The notes below the pieces were generated by a model, which was not told where the DNA came from, searched no databases, and was given only the letters and a program-made list of their open reading frames with translations. From Eopsaltria australis (Eukaryota; Chordata; Aves; Passeriformes; Petroicidae), in NCBI GenBank assembly GCA_034509425.1, contig JAVTVJ010000001.1, positions 12,915,501 through 12,979,500 of the forward strand: a stretch of DNA of 64,000 nt, read 5' to 3'. Shown here in pieces: positions 28,801-42,200 of the stretch (position 1 is the stretch's first letter; each line of letters begins with the position of its first letter). The translations under genes and the position numbers were made by a program.

Positions 28801-31800
28801 AATACACTAGCCAACCAAAATTGTGAGGACCATTGAATTAGGATGTAGAATATAATGTAGAATATAATTAATGTAATTAGAATTTGGTAAGCACACCCAT
28901 TGGCTAGGAAGATACTCTGCTGAAAGGGGTGGTGAGTTCAGTCAGCTCACACCTATATTGCCAGAAGATGTAGTAGGATTGAGGATGATAATTTATTTAT
29001 ATGGCAGCACAAAGTGAAACAAATAAAGAAAGACAAGTCCCATTTCTTGTCACAGAAGCTTATTGCAATAGGCTCTTTCTTCAGGTGATGAAAACATCTG
29101 CTTCAGTTGTATTTTCTGGGGAGCTTGTTATCTCACACTGCTCTGTGGACTTGGCAACAAGGAACCATCCTGGGCATGGTCTCAGAGCCAAGAATTTCCA
29201 AAGCCTTTTGAATTAGCATTACACACTTCAGCTGTTTTTAGCAGCTGGGACAGATATAGAATCAGCACACAACGTGATAGCCATGGCTCCTTTTAAAGAA
29301 ATAATTCTCAATGGATAGTCAATCCATGAAGGTTTTGATGGTACAAGCAAACAACATTGACAAACATTACTTTTTAATTCTAGTCTTTGCTGCATTACTT
29401 CAGAGAATCACACAGTGGTTGAGATTGGCAGACAGCTCCAGATATTGTCTAGTTTAGCCCCTGGCTCAAAGCAGAGTCAGCCAGAGCTGGTTGCCCAGGG
29501 CCATGTCAAATCAGGGTTTGGGTATCTCCAAGGACTGAGACTCCACAGCCTGTCTGGGTAACCTGTTCCAGTGTCTTCTCTACTCCCCTCCATCAGGTAC
29601 ACATGGATGAACTCCTCCCATGATCTCTCTTTTCCAGGTTGAACAGTCTCAGCTCTCTCAGCCTTTCCTCATATGAGAGATGCTTCAAGCTGTAAATCAT
29701 CTTCACATCCCTTCAGTGGCCTCACTCCAATGAGTTCATGTCTCTTTTGTATGGGGGATCCCAGAACTGGATCAGGCATTCTAGATGAGCCCCACCAGTG
29801 CTAAGTAGATGGGAAGGGTAACCTCCTCAGCCTGCTGGCAATGCTTTTCCCAGAGCAGCCCAGGATGCCATTGTGTTTGTGACAAGGGCACATGTTCTCC
29901 TTGGTGTCCACCAGCAGCAGCTCTCCAGACAGACACCAGCCTATACTGCTACCTGAGATTATACTTCTCCATGTGCAGATCTTTGTGTTTCCATTCCACT
30001 GGATTTTTTCCTGCAACGTGCTTTAGAGACAATCTCCTAAATGGTGCACAAAATCTTGATAAAAGTAGCACAGTTTAGCTAGCAGTGAGATGGTTGCAAG
30101 AAAGCATTTGTAACTTATTATGAGCGTTTTTCCTCCTTCTGACTTATGTTTGGAACACTGAACATAATACCCTAAATTTCCTCCTCAGAATGTCAATGGA
30201 GTTTAGAAGTCTTTGGGCACATGACATCAAAGCCTAACACATGCATTGATTTTTTTCCAGAGATAGCCACAGGAATCTATATTGCTAGAATCTACTAACA
30301 GAAAATTATTATTCTGTTTCTATTGGGGCGGGGGGGTGGAAGGGGGGAAAGCACCTCAAAATCTGAGACTCATTTTGCCAACGTTTTCCTCAGCTCTGTA
30401 GAGAGTTTTGTGCACAATTCAGTACCCTACCTCGAACAAAGACATATCCGCTGTACTCTTCATAGTACTCGCCCATCGCCACCCGTAGCGTGTAAAGACC
30501 TTCATCCTCCTTGTTTGCATGAGTCAGTGTTAGAGAAGCTCGCTCCCCACTCCACTGCATCTGGACCCACTTGGATGGTGTAATAAGAACACCTAGGAAT
30601 TAGAGAATTTCACCATGAGGACCAGCAGGATCTACTGAGGAACAGATTCTCAAGACAGAGAATATATTGGGATAGATTGGAAATACAAAAGAGACCACTC
30701 TTCTCAGACTACATTTTGTCTTTGAAAACAGTCGTAAGTAACATCTAATTCTGCTCTGATGACAACTTTGTCTTTGATTTCAAAGCATTACTTCAGAAAG
30801 CAATAGTTTTTTATCAGCTAACACATTAGTGCACCACACATTAGTGCAACTACATAAAAAATATCTTGGCAAATAAATAAATAAATAGAAAAAGCTATAT
30901 GAGCTCTATAAATGGGCCACATAGATCTTAGTTCTGATAAAAATACTTCTAATTTGATTTTTTTAAGAAATAAAAAAATCCCTAGACGACATTTTCACGC
31001 TGCTTCATCAGTTTTCTGTGGTTTCACATTAAAATGCTAAATTTTGAAACAATTCTAGTTGAAAAAGAGAACATGTTACTGTTGGAAAACCTGAGAAAGT
31101 GATGACCAAATCGTAACATTGACATAAGCTGAAATAAGTGTCAAACATTCTCACCATTTCTGTACCACTCAATGTCCGGTTTGAAGCGCTTGATATCAGG
31201 ATTGATGACAACTGTGCAGCCCAGACTCATTGTCTCGCCTTCTCTCCCAAAGGCTACATCAAACTTGTCGACAAAGCTGATTTCAAACCTGGAAGCATAG
31301 CCATGAGGGGTAACAGCAACTGTGTAAGAGAAAAAAAATCTGGTTTTCTTCCCTTCTGTGACAAGAGGAGGAAGAAAAAGTACTCACTGATTATGAATAC
31401 AGACCCAGGTAAAGTTCAAGGTATAAATAGGAACAATATGTATATTAAGTCATCATCTTCAGAGGTAATTGCAGTGTTGGATAATACAAGCCCTTTCTCT
31501 TGCAGAGAATTGACTACTTCTTCATTCACACAACCCTAGTTCTTACAGCTAGCTCATTTTAGCAGGGAGAGGCTGGTGCAGAATTTAATTTCAGAATTTT
31601 CAAAATTTCTAATGTGGTGTTTTATCGTAAGATTTGATTCATAACTTAAAAAAGTTCTATTTATGATTATTTGTTCTAGTCAAGTTGATCTTTAGCTTAT
31701 ATGGTTCTTCTCTTTCCCCATTTTAACTCCTTGCTCTATCTCAGAGCTGTCATGTGCTCCCTCAGTCTTTGTTTTTGTAAGCTAGTAAGCCTTTGTGGGG

Positions 31801-34800
31801 GCTCCTATCAATAGAAAAGTCTCCAATCCCCCAAGAATTCAGGTAGCCTGTTTCTGTACTTGTTCCTGAATTTATCTTTTCTAATACTGTGTGTCCCAAC
31901 TTGTGCAATTTTCCAGACAGAATATCCTAAGTGCCTTTCATTAGTACTGCACACACATGGCAGAGGGGCTTCCATGTTGGTTTTGAGAACAGCTCAGCTG
32001 ATAAAAACTAAGGTCACACTTCCCTTTTAATCAACTAGCCTACACTGATAACTCTCCCTCCTCTGTGATCAGTGAATATATGCGAATAGTGATCTTTCTT
32101 TCCCATAAAGAAGTGATAGATACCACATTTTGTTGGAAATGTATGGAAGTCTCATCTGTCAAACCTTTCATGGGGCTCCTAGGGCACCTTCACCCACATG
32201 GCATATGTGGGTGGATTGTCTTATCATCATGGAAGCACGGATGCCATATTGTTAAAATGTGAGGTTCTCAGGTAAAACGAACAACAATTTTTACCTTGAT
32301 ATATCCCAGACAGTCTGATTGGGTTCTGGATATTTAATCTTTTTAATGCATTTTCTGTGCACTTTCACAGCTTGTGACACCACATCAGCAGACAAGAACA
32401 ATTAAGTCACCTACTCTATTTAGGCGAAAGCATCCCCATGCCATGTTTTACATACTGCAAAAGAGGAAGTGTTTCTCTCTTTGACAGATTCTATTTCATA
32501 GTGAAGTGCAATATTAACAGGATGTTTCTTATATAAGCCAACAGACCTAGAAGGCAATATTGTTTCCCCCCATTAGTGAGGCTAAGACCATCTGAAATTG
32601 TAGAGCTCCACACCCTTCTAAATCAGACCTGCTTCTTTTTAAAATAATATCACTAAATATTCTGCTTAGTCATGTGTCATGATGTCACAACTATAAATGG
32701 AACTGTCAAAGAAACATATTGTAACTTACACGGAGAGAGGGAAAGATTTCTACCACGCAAAAGACTTTCATCAATTTCTCCTTTGTACCCTACACAGAAA
32801 AAGACAAAACTGGTCACTATCCCCAAGAGGCAAAAGCTCTGTGAGCCACAAAACCAAAGCTGGTAATGTGCATCTTAACAAAAAAAAAAACCTTGAAGGA
32901 AATATTTTGCAACCTACTCTTCACCACGAGGGAAGCATAAACAGAAACTTCTCCTTTAACGTTCATAGCAGAGGCGTGATACTGGGCAGTGTCATCAAAT
33001 TCACATCTGAAATTATAAAAATTATTAGGTAGAGCACCCATTTACTCCTTGGCATAGCCTCTCTGGTGTTTTAGGTCAAGGAGACCCTCAGAAATCTGGG
33101 TAAAATCTATAATGTAAAAGCTTGGGAGACAGACACACTGGACACAGGACTTATTGTAGCCATTAAGTTTTTCTCAATGTTAAACTCCAGTATTTGAAAT
33201 AAATGCCTCTTTTCAAATATCCTTTACAGATTTGAAATAGGGAATACAGCATAAGTAGGAAAAACTATCTGATAAAATTAATCTCTAATTTACTGTCTTC
33301 TATGAAGAGATGCCTAACATGGAACACAAGTTCCATTGTAGAAATGGTAGATTTCATAAAGCATTTTCCAAGGCACTTGCCAGTATATAAATGGTCAAAT
33401 CCAGGTTGTTGTTGATTAGGTCTCATGTTTTCAATATTTTTAATGCAAAGTGAGTGCAAAAATTTCCCACTTGGAAGATGAGTACTGTTAAAGATCTTTC
33501 TTGTGTATATGAGAGGACATCTCAGTTCTGTTAAAGATCTTTCTTGTGTATATGAGAGGACATCTCAGTTCTGTTCCTCATTTCAGTAAGGACTGTGAAC
33601 TTTCCTATATTTGAAAAAACAGCTAACTCACATATTTTTACATGTTTAATTATATTCATCAAGCAGACATGGAAAAAGTAATCTTAGATGTCCCACTTTT
33701 CTGACTCAGCCATTAATAGAATATCCAGATAAAAAATCCAGATAAATACTCAGGTAAATTGTATATCCTCTACTGAGGTAAACCAGTATTGCTTCAACAT
33801 TTAGTAGACAGCATTCAGCACAGCTGATATTCCTCATATCACCTGACTTGATCTCTCTTACATCCCCAAGATGTATGCTCACATTTTGCAGGTCTCATTC
33901 TATAGCAACATTTCACCTTAATCTTTTTGTTCAATTATTTAATATTTCCTTACTCAGTAATCTCCAGGGAGTGCAGCCCATATCGACTCTGAATGATATA
34001 CTTGCCAGGGTGAGCCTGTACATCAATGGGCACGTTATTCTTGTACCTATGGAAAAGCAAAGAAGCTGTATGTCACAAAGAGAAGTCATTCTATACTTTA
34101 AAAGGTCAGGTGCTTGATATTTGAAGTAGAACATCAGCTTCTGCATGTTTCTCCTAGATAAACTGTAGCCTAACTCCCTGGGAAGACATTGCATATCTTT
34201 GGAAGTGTAACCTTTCTCTTTTTCTCTTTGACTTGCCCCAGGTAGATTTTATTCTCAAATTAAAAGAAGAAAATAGTCTTGAGTGGGATGAAAATCACTT
34301 CATATTACAATGAACTTCATGTTGCTGCTTGTAAAAGAAAGGAGTCACATGAGCAACATCTCAGAGTTTTGTAAATTGCAAATAAAAATATTGTAGCCTC
34401 CTTACTTACTGCTTATCATAAACATTTTGTTTGGTTTGCATATTTGACCTACTTTTAAAACGTTCATATACACAAAAAATGTCAGGTAGAAGGTTAACTT
34501 TTTTGTTTACTTGTAACTTAACAGGGTTAGACTGGCATACACTATGAGTGTTTCCTGGCACAGGTGTATTTCCAGGTAGGAAAAGCTTACTGTTCAAAAT
34601 TCCCAGTACATAATTTGAAGGAATGAATGAACCAGTACTGATCAGTGGTGAGCTAGTACTGCTAATTTCAGAATCTATATAAACAGCTTGAGACTCACTT
34701 AGTGGAAGAACAGTGGTGCATGATAAATCCTTCCTCTTTAATTGCTGCATAAAATGTTGCTCATTCTGGACAATACACAGTGTAACCAGGTAAATGTTTG

Positions 34801-37800
34801 ACTGAATCCTGTCTTAAGCAGGCATTGGTATAGAAAAACTGGCAATAGAAGTCTAATAAATAAACTGCACTCTGAATTGTATTCAGTACATTTGGCATTG
34901 ATTTGAGGTCCATAAAGAAAAAATGTTTCCTAAGAGAGTGTCCTACTTCAGCATAGCTTTCCCTGTTCTTCATAAGCTGTATATATATGTATAAAGAAAG
35001 TGGAATGATAAAGGATGATAGATAAAAGTATCTTAATCTTTTACTCTGATGTAGCTTAAATAAATCTTTCTCCTCACAACAGATAACTATACAAAGATGT
35101 TAGCTTCTTCATTTCAGATTCTAAATTTTAAATGTTTCATGATTTTCAGTCAGGAAAGGGAAGTGGTCTGGTGTCAGTGGCTTGCCCCACTTCACCAAAT
35201 AAATCAGCACTTAATTTTGTTTTCACCAAGAATATTGAATAGTGAATATTCAGTTGAATATATCTCAAGATGAAGCTATATCCCCAGTAAATCTGGAAAC
35301 TGTCTTTCAGCACCATCATCGTTGTACAATAAAGAATATTTCCCTTACTACAAATATTTAGGCATAGTAATACACTGGGAGTTTTCCAAGTGCTTAAGTG
35401 AGTAAGGACCAGAAACTCTAATGCTTTTCATCCTGATCTTCCTCTCAGCAAAATGTCTATGAAAAGGGACTCAATGCAGGGCAATACTCTCTATTCTGCA
35501 CATCAATCATGTGCAGAGATGCCTGACCTCACTGCTCTATTATCCTGGCTTGGGCAAAAAACACTACATGAATCCAGCAAGAGTGATACCTTCACCATCA
35601 CTCTTCACTTCATCTGTGAGCTGGTGCCCTCCAGACTGAACTGCCTGGGAACATCAGGGTATCTTTATATTACATCCAGTGTGTCAAATATTTTAGAAAA
35701 TAGAATAATGCCATCAATTATTAATATTTTCCAGGGAATATGAAATCCTGTAAACAGGACTTAACTCCACAATATCTTTAAAATTTCTCCAAAGGGCTAG
35801 GCAACCCTTGGATCCTGTGGCAGCAAAGTTATTTGGTAGCATGGAGTGCTGTGCTGAAACAACTTTTAACTGGGTCATGCCAGCAGCAAGAAGACTTTCA
35901 CTTCTTTTGTCTTCATTATCAGGTTAGTAAAAAATAATTGATTCAATTTTTGCTTTTTTATATTCATCTATAGAAAGAATACGATTCGTGTTAGAAGGAC
36001 CACTTGTTATTTCTGGAAATGCAAATTCCAGAGCAGCCAAGTCATTAGCTAATGTGGGACTGCAACCTCCCACTGTCATTAGGCACTGATAGTTTATGCT
36101 TTCTGCTACTGGTTTCAAATGTCCTGGGTTTTCCATATGCTTTTTTTTCCAAGGGAGTCAGAACAGCTGCATCAGGCAGTAAGGTTTTCTTTACAGAGTG
36201 TTCATAAAGCTTTATAGTTTTTCAGGAACAGCATGAAAAGGTCTTCATTGCTTATACAAAGAAAGACTGTTTGCAATATTCTACTGACATTTTGTTAAAA
36301 AGGCTGAATGAAAGCTGGCAGATCCAGGTCAGCACTGTTCTATATCTTAGAGCAAAGACACCTGCTGAAAAGGATGTGAACTCTTTTTTTTTCCATTAGT
36401 AGCCTGGGGCAAACTGAAATCCCTTTGGAACTCAGATGTACAGTAAAATGATGTATTAATTTCCACCATCCACATTTAGCACTTACATGAAAGGCTGGCT
36501 CACAGCGAGACCAAAGACAGACTCAGTTTAACCATGTCAGGTTTTGGGGATAAGGTGAATCACAACCAAACTGAAAATGACCCAGCTCTTGAATTCTTGG
36601 GTAGGATTCAGGTTACAGAGCTGGATTACTGCCATGAGTGGTGCTGGCCATTCCTTATAACCAGCTGAGACCAGATCTGAAGGGTTTGTCTGAAATCCTC
36701 CAGGAGGAATGTGAACACAGAGCACTTGTAACCCTTACAGGATGGGAAAACTGTGTCCATGGAGAGCCTGGCTATCAGTTGTCAGAGTCCCAGGAGAGAG
36801 ATCAGTGACTTTGTGGACTCAGCTCTGGCCTATTAACACACCTCTTAGTAGCAATTTTTGACAAGCCCTGAGATAAAGGTTTTTAAGATCTAAATAAATG
36901 CAGAATCCCTTAAGCAATTCAAGTAGCAAATTGCAATATATGATTATTACATAACATTATGATACAGTAGATGTTTTCCTTCCAACTCAGCATATTCTGT
37001 GATTCTGTAAAATGTTCCAATAACTCCAAAGCTTTCGTCTTTTTTGGATGGTTCCAGATCTACCTGAAGTCACTGACTTCAAATACTGATGATCTGTCTG
37101 CTATGAGCACATCATCATTATTGAGATGTCACAGCATCCTCAGGGGATTTCAATTTCACAGATATTCAGCACTATAACTGCTCAGCTGCCAAAAAGTTTG
37201 CTCTTGACCAAAGCCTGCTTTAATGCTTCAGAGACAATAGTGTAATTTGTAGAACTAAACACAACTATTTGGAAAACATTATCAAGGATTGTATGATAAA
37301 TTAAACTGCTATTTTTCCTTGATCATTGACAGAAGGAATATATTTGATGTCTCTACCAAATAAAAAAAAGTCTATGTATTCCTAGCGCTGTTACACAAAT
37401 ATTTTAAAGATATTACATTAATTAATTTACTATTATAATAATACATATTATTATTTTGTTATTATTAGTACTTCATTTTAATATTTTGCTCTTTTTCTGT
37501 ACAGTGTGACTGAAAGGTTTTGACAGGCCTGCCATCAGTACCTGATTTTTTTTTTTTTTTTTTAACTTATATCTTTCCAGAAAAATCACTACATTCATTG
37601 AAATTACTTCAGATTCTGGTGAAGCGGTGACTTTCAGTGCCAGGGATACAAACTTACCATGTAACACGGGGTTCTGGCCAGCCAGCCACAGAACAATTAA
37701 ATCTAACATTTTCCTTTTCCCAGATGGTGTGGGAACGAGGCTCAATGATAAACTCAGGAGCATGTAAGAGTTTATCTTGATTCAACTTTTTATGGAATGC

Positions 37801-39195
37801 CTGAGTCTCTTCTAGCTGGAAAAGAAATGTTTTATTATACACTTGATTATAGCAGCAGTTAGAAGAGCAAATTATTAATACAAAAGCAAACCAAACCAAA
37901 ACAAATTTTTGCAATTTTTAATTAAAAATCCAGACAGACATACTTAACATATTTATCTCACCTGGACACAGAAAACAAAGATTTCATTTTCCAGAAGTTC
38001 TCCTTCCAAAATAACTAGATTTGATTTTACAGGGCTTTTTCCCTTCAAAACTTTTCTAAGAAAAATAATTTCCCACATTTAATTACTTATTTATTATTTT
38101 AAATACAGAGTGAAAGGTGAAATAAGCCTGAAACTCAGATGTCTTCTGTACTTATGCTGTAATGCAAGGCTGTCTATGCCTAGATCATCTCTGACAGAGC
38201 TACTTTCAAACCTTTCATCCTGATGGGATCTTTCATCCTCCCAAGGTAACTGGTTCAACTGCTTTACTATCAACAGAGCTGGAAGAAACTCCTAATATGG
38301 CATAAATCTTACTTTCTGCAAATTAAATTATTTATTTTCTGCCCTAACTTTCACATTTATGGAGAATTACAGGTCCCTGTATTCCGATTATTAAAAGAGG
38401 ACTTTTATAAACTGGGCAATACGAGTTTTCCTTACAATTGTTTCTCTGTCCTGAACAGGTTCTATTTGTCCTCAACATTCATCAAACAGTGACTGCTCAT
38501 TATCATAGGTCCAGCAGACTCCAACACAATTAAACAACTGCCCCTTATGTGTTACTGAAAATACTCTAGATTGGTACTTGTTTTTATATGACTGTCATTA
38601 AACTGACTGACGTTAAATTTGTGACCTTTGTAACTCAGATCCTGTGGTACTCCTGCTTAGCCAGGCATTCCTCATTTATTTCATCGTTTCCTTCTGTGTG
38701 TAGTAATTTCCATTGGTTGTTACCAAATTTCACCCTCACTGTTTCTCAATTTTGAATTTTTTACCTTGTCTTTGAAAGTGCTTATATAGTTTCCAACCTT
38801 ATGTCATAAGGATATTTTATAAGCATATTGTCAATTCTTCTGCTCAAAACAGTAAATAATAAAATATAGTCATAGTATAGTATAGTAATGTAAGTAGTAT
38901 AGTAATAGAAAGAAAGTAATATATTTGCTAAACAAAACATACTTGCACTTACATGTCCTGCCAGTCTGGTCACAACATATTTGTAACCATGCTCTGAGTA
39001 TTACTTTTTACGAAGTTGGGCAATAATGGACACAATTATAGATTCAGTTCCAGATGTTCTTCCCTAATTTACACCTAATTTACCCTAATTCTGTCCTAAT
39101 TTACACCCAGTGATTAAAACTCTGGGGTGAACACTTTACACAAGCTTGTTCTCAGGCCATAAAAGTCCAGAAATCATCCATTCTCCTACTTATGA

Positions 39196-39232
<37 letters not shown>

Positions 39233-42200
39233 CCACCTTTATTCTCTGCCCAGCAGCTGCCTCATCCTCCAGGTGAGGGATGCTGTGCCATTTAAATAGA
39301 TGTGGGCATGACCAAAGAGCCTTCACTGGTCCCCTGCTCTGTCCTTTTCTCTCAGCACAACAGGAGCATTCCTGGTGCCTCTTTCCTTATGCGTTTGATC
39401 CCTAGATAACAAGACCTTTAATTAATTCAAGAGATTTCCATTGAAAATACCTAGGTTTATTACTACCACTATTGTGATTGCCCACGGAGTACATCAGGGC
39501 CCTGGTGTGCTTAGAAACACCAAACAAAAAAAGACTCATTTTCTTTTCCAGCTTAAGCATTCATTTCTACTCTTTTACCGTTTTCTTCATGGCCACACGT
39601 TCAGCAGACTCCCGAATTGCCACTTTCCTTGATTTCTTTTCATGATGTTCCTCTTCAGAAGTTGTCTTGGCCACCTTGCTGACACTAACTCCTTCTCCTG
39701 TGGCAAAAAGGTTCCTCTTGGCAACATATGCAGCGCTTTCTTTAATTCTCTCTTCTTCAGTGTCTGTGATACCGCTGATATTCACTTCTCTGAAAGAATT
39801 TTTAAAAAGCAGAATCCCATTGGAAAATGCTGAGAACATGTTCCATTTGTACTTGCTACCAAATTAGCCACTATTGTGGCCAACACTCTTCTGCTACTAC
39901 AGTCTCATATGTATTCAAAGCAGAAACATGGAAGGGGTTCTGCAGAAAGACTGAATATTTCACTGTCAAAAGCCATGGCCATTTTCAGTGCCTCTCTCTC
40001 TAAATAAGCCATACACATTTTCAGTTTAACCATTATCCTGCTGTGTTTTCTTATCTCCATCACTATAAAGATTAGTGTAAGGCATAACCACAGAGCATCA
40101 GTTAATAACTTACAGCTGCAGCGTTCATAACAGCACTGCCAAAGGGGCAGGAGATAATTGTAGCTGTATAACAATATCCTCATTTGTTATTTATAACCCC
40201 CCCTCCCATAACTGTAGATAACAAAAAGTTCTCTTTTTTCACAGAAAATTCAATCTTATGTTGCTTTCAGGAAGATAATTAAGGATTTTCTTGAAGCCTT
40301 CTCTTCAGGCTTTGTACAGAGGTGAGACAAAAGGAACTGTCAAGGGGTGCAGTCCTGTTCCCACACCCACATGTGAGTGTACCATTAAAACCATACTGTT
40401 TTGGCACTGTCAGGACATTACAGCTGCTGTAGCAGTGCATACACAATGACAGTTCCTTGACTTAAGAAGAAGCATTTATATCCTCCTGCTGAATTTAGTT
40501 ACTTTAAGGGAACATTAGATCACACACTGAAAACAAATTCTGTTTAAGTTCTCATTAAGTGCCATCTTACAAGCACTACAGAAACATCATCTCTGTTGCT
40601 AGAGTGCACTCAAACACAGCCTCTCTTTTATCATAAAACACTTACTGCTACTACAAAGCAAAGTATATTAGGAACAATTTTTTTTCTGCTTTCTTTAAGA
40701 TTGCCAATATTATGCATTTGATAGCACGGACTTAAGCTCAGAATTAAATGTCCAGCCCCTTATCTATGAAGTCAATACGGTGAGATGCAATACAGTCAAG
40801 CAGTGAAATGCACTGTAAACTTAGTTACATTTAATAACTGCTGAAAAGACTAAAAATTTTACTTAACAGCATAGAGTTTGACCACCCTCAAACTCAGCTT
40901 TCTGTGTTTCAGTCTGCTTTAAGAGGATGATCCTTAAGAAATTAGTGGAATGACAGATTCCCTCCACTTAGGCACATCAGCTGTCCCCACAAAAATCACC
41001 TGAAGCTGCAGATATATGGAAGAGATTTTTAAAAACTATTTTGAAAAATCAGTATAAAGAATATGAAATAGCTATCTACATCCACTTAAAATTAATCCAT
41101 GGCCTTTTTCTTCAAAGGCAAACTGATACTATTTCCTCCTTAATTACAGTAGATAAGATCTCAGCAACTTCCCAGAATGGACTGGTTTCTCAAGGCATTA
41201 AGCATCTTTTGGGAGCTGATGAATTTCCTCTGACTAAAACAGAACTCGTCCTAGTCATCTGCAGTTGTAATCCCCAGATGCTTTTGATCAACAGCATTAA
41301 ATATTTAGATTTTCTAATAATTTCTCCCTGTTATAATCTTCCCAGATCAAAGAGAAACATGTTCCCTGAAATGACAAGTGCACTAAACCAGCAAACTGTA
41401 CCATTTAAGAGTTGATTTTACAGTCAGGTCTCAAGGGCTTCAGTAGAAAACCCTTTTCAAACAGATACAAACAGATCCAATCCCAAATGGCACACACAAA
41501 ATATCATTTTAAGGGTATCTGCCATCTGCAGTCCTTTGGCATAGAGTTATTAGCGATTGCAAATAGTTCCAAGAGCCACATTCGGTAACTTCAGTGCTCA
41601 CTGCATTACATCAAGCTCTGGGTGTTTTATTATCTAGAATACTGTCTGGTTGTCCACAATTTTCTGTTGCAAGGATTAGCCCAGGTGTTTAAGAGGATCA
41701 GTTGCAAAGTGAATAATCTGACCAAAATATTTTTTTCTACAGCAGAACCTGAGGGTTTTGAAGTAGAACTAAGTAATGGAAATGGTGACACATTGCTGAA
41801 GGTCACCCAGCTCCAGCGAACCCACAGAGAGATGACCTTTATAAATAACTGTTCCTTTTAACAGCTCTCTGCCCATGGGAAACAACACATCAATTTCACT
41901 GGGGAATTTCAGAATGACATAGAGCATGCACATGGTTCAATGGGCTTCAGCTGTTATCTTTCAAACAAAAATAAACATCTGACAGGAAGGTGGCACGCAA
42001 CTTCCACAGGCTTGGCATGTGGTCGTGAGCATGATGCCAACAGAGAAAAGCCTAAACCAGAGACCTTTTCATGCCATTTTGAGTTGAACACTCAACAGTC
42101 ATCATATGCTCCTTTTAACTAATTTTTAAAAATATTCTTGAAAATCCCAAAACAAAAATAAAACTTTTTGGATCATTACAGTGGCAGAAAAGCACACACA

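Larger units (their letters stand above)
27222..30430 (-). other. Intron 10 of MYOM1
   Basis: 3.2 kb intron. It holds a 600-bp CR1 copy (29403-30015), a G-rich tract at 30325-30346 close to exon 10, and a small TAAATGTAA duplication at about 27402-27430. The rest is unique AT-rich sequence. Confidence 0.55.
37816..39578 (-). other. Intron 4 of MYOM1
   Basis: 1.8 kb AT-rich intron with a TATAG-type simple repeat at about 38863-38920 and a pure (AT)16 microsatellite at 39199-39230; no transposon seen. Confidence 0.55.

Noticed and set aside
31138..31539. 133-codon plus-strand open frame over exon 9
   Set aside because: It is the antisense shadow of MYOM1 exon 9 extended into the intron.
41041..41415. 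124-codon plus-strand open frame in intron 3
   Set aside because: Unrelated to any family I recognise and antisense to the gene; treated as chance.
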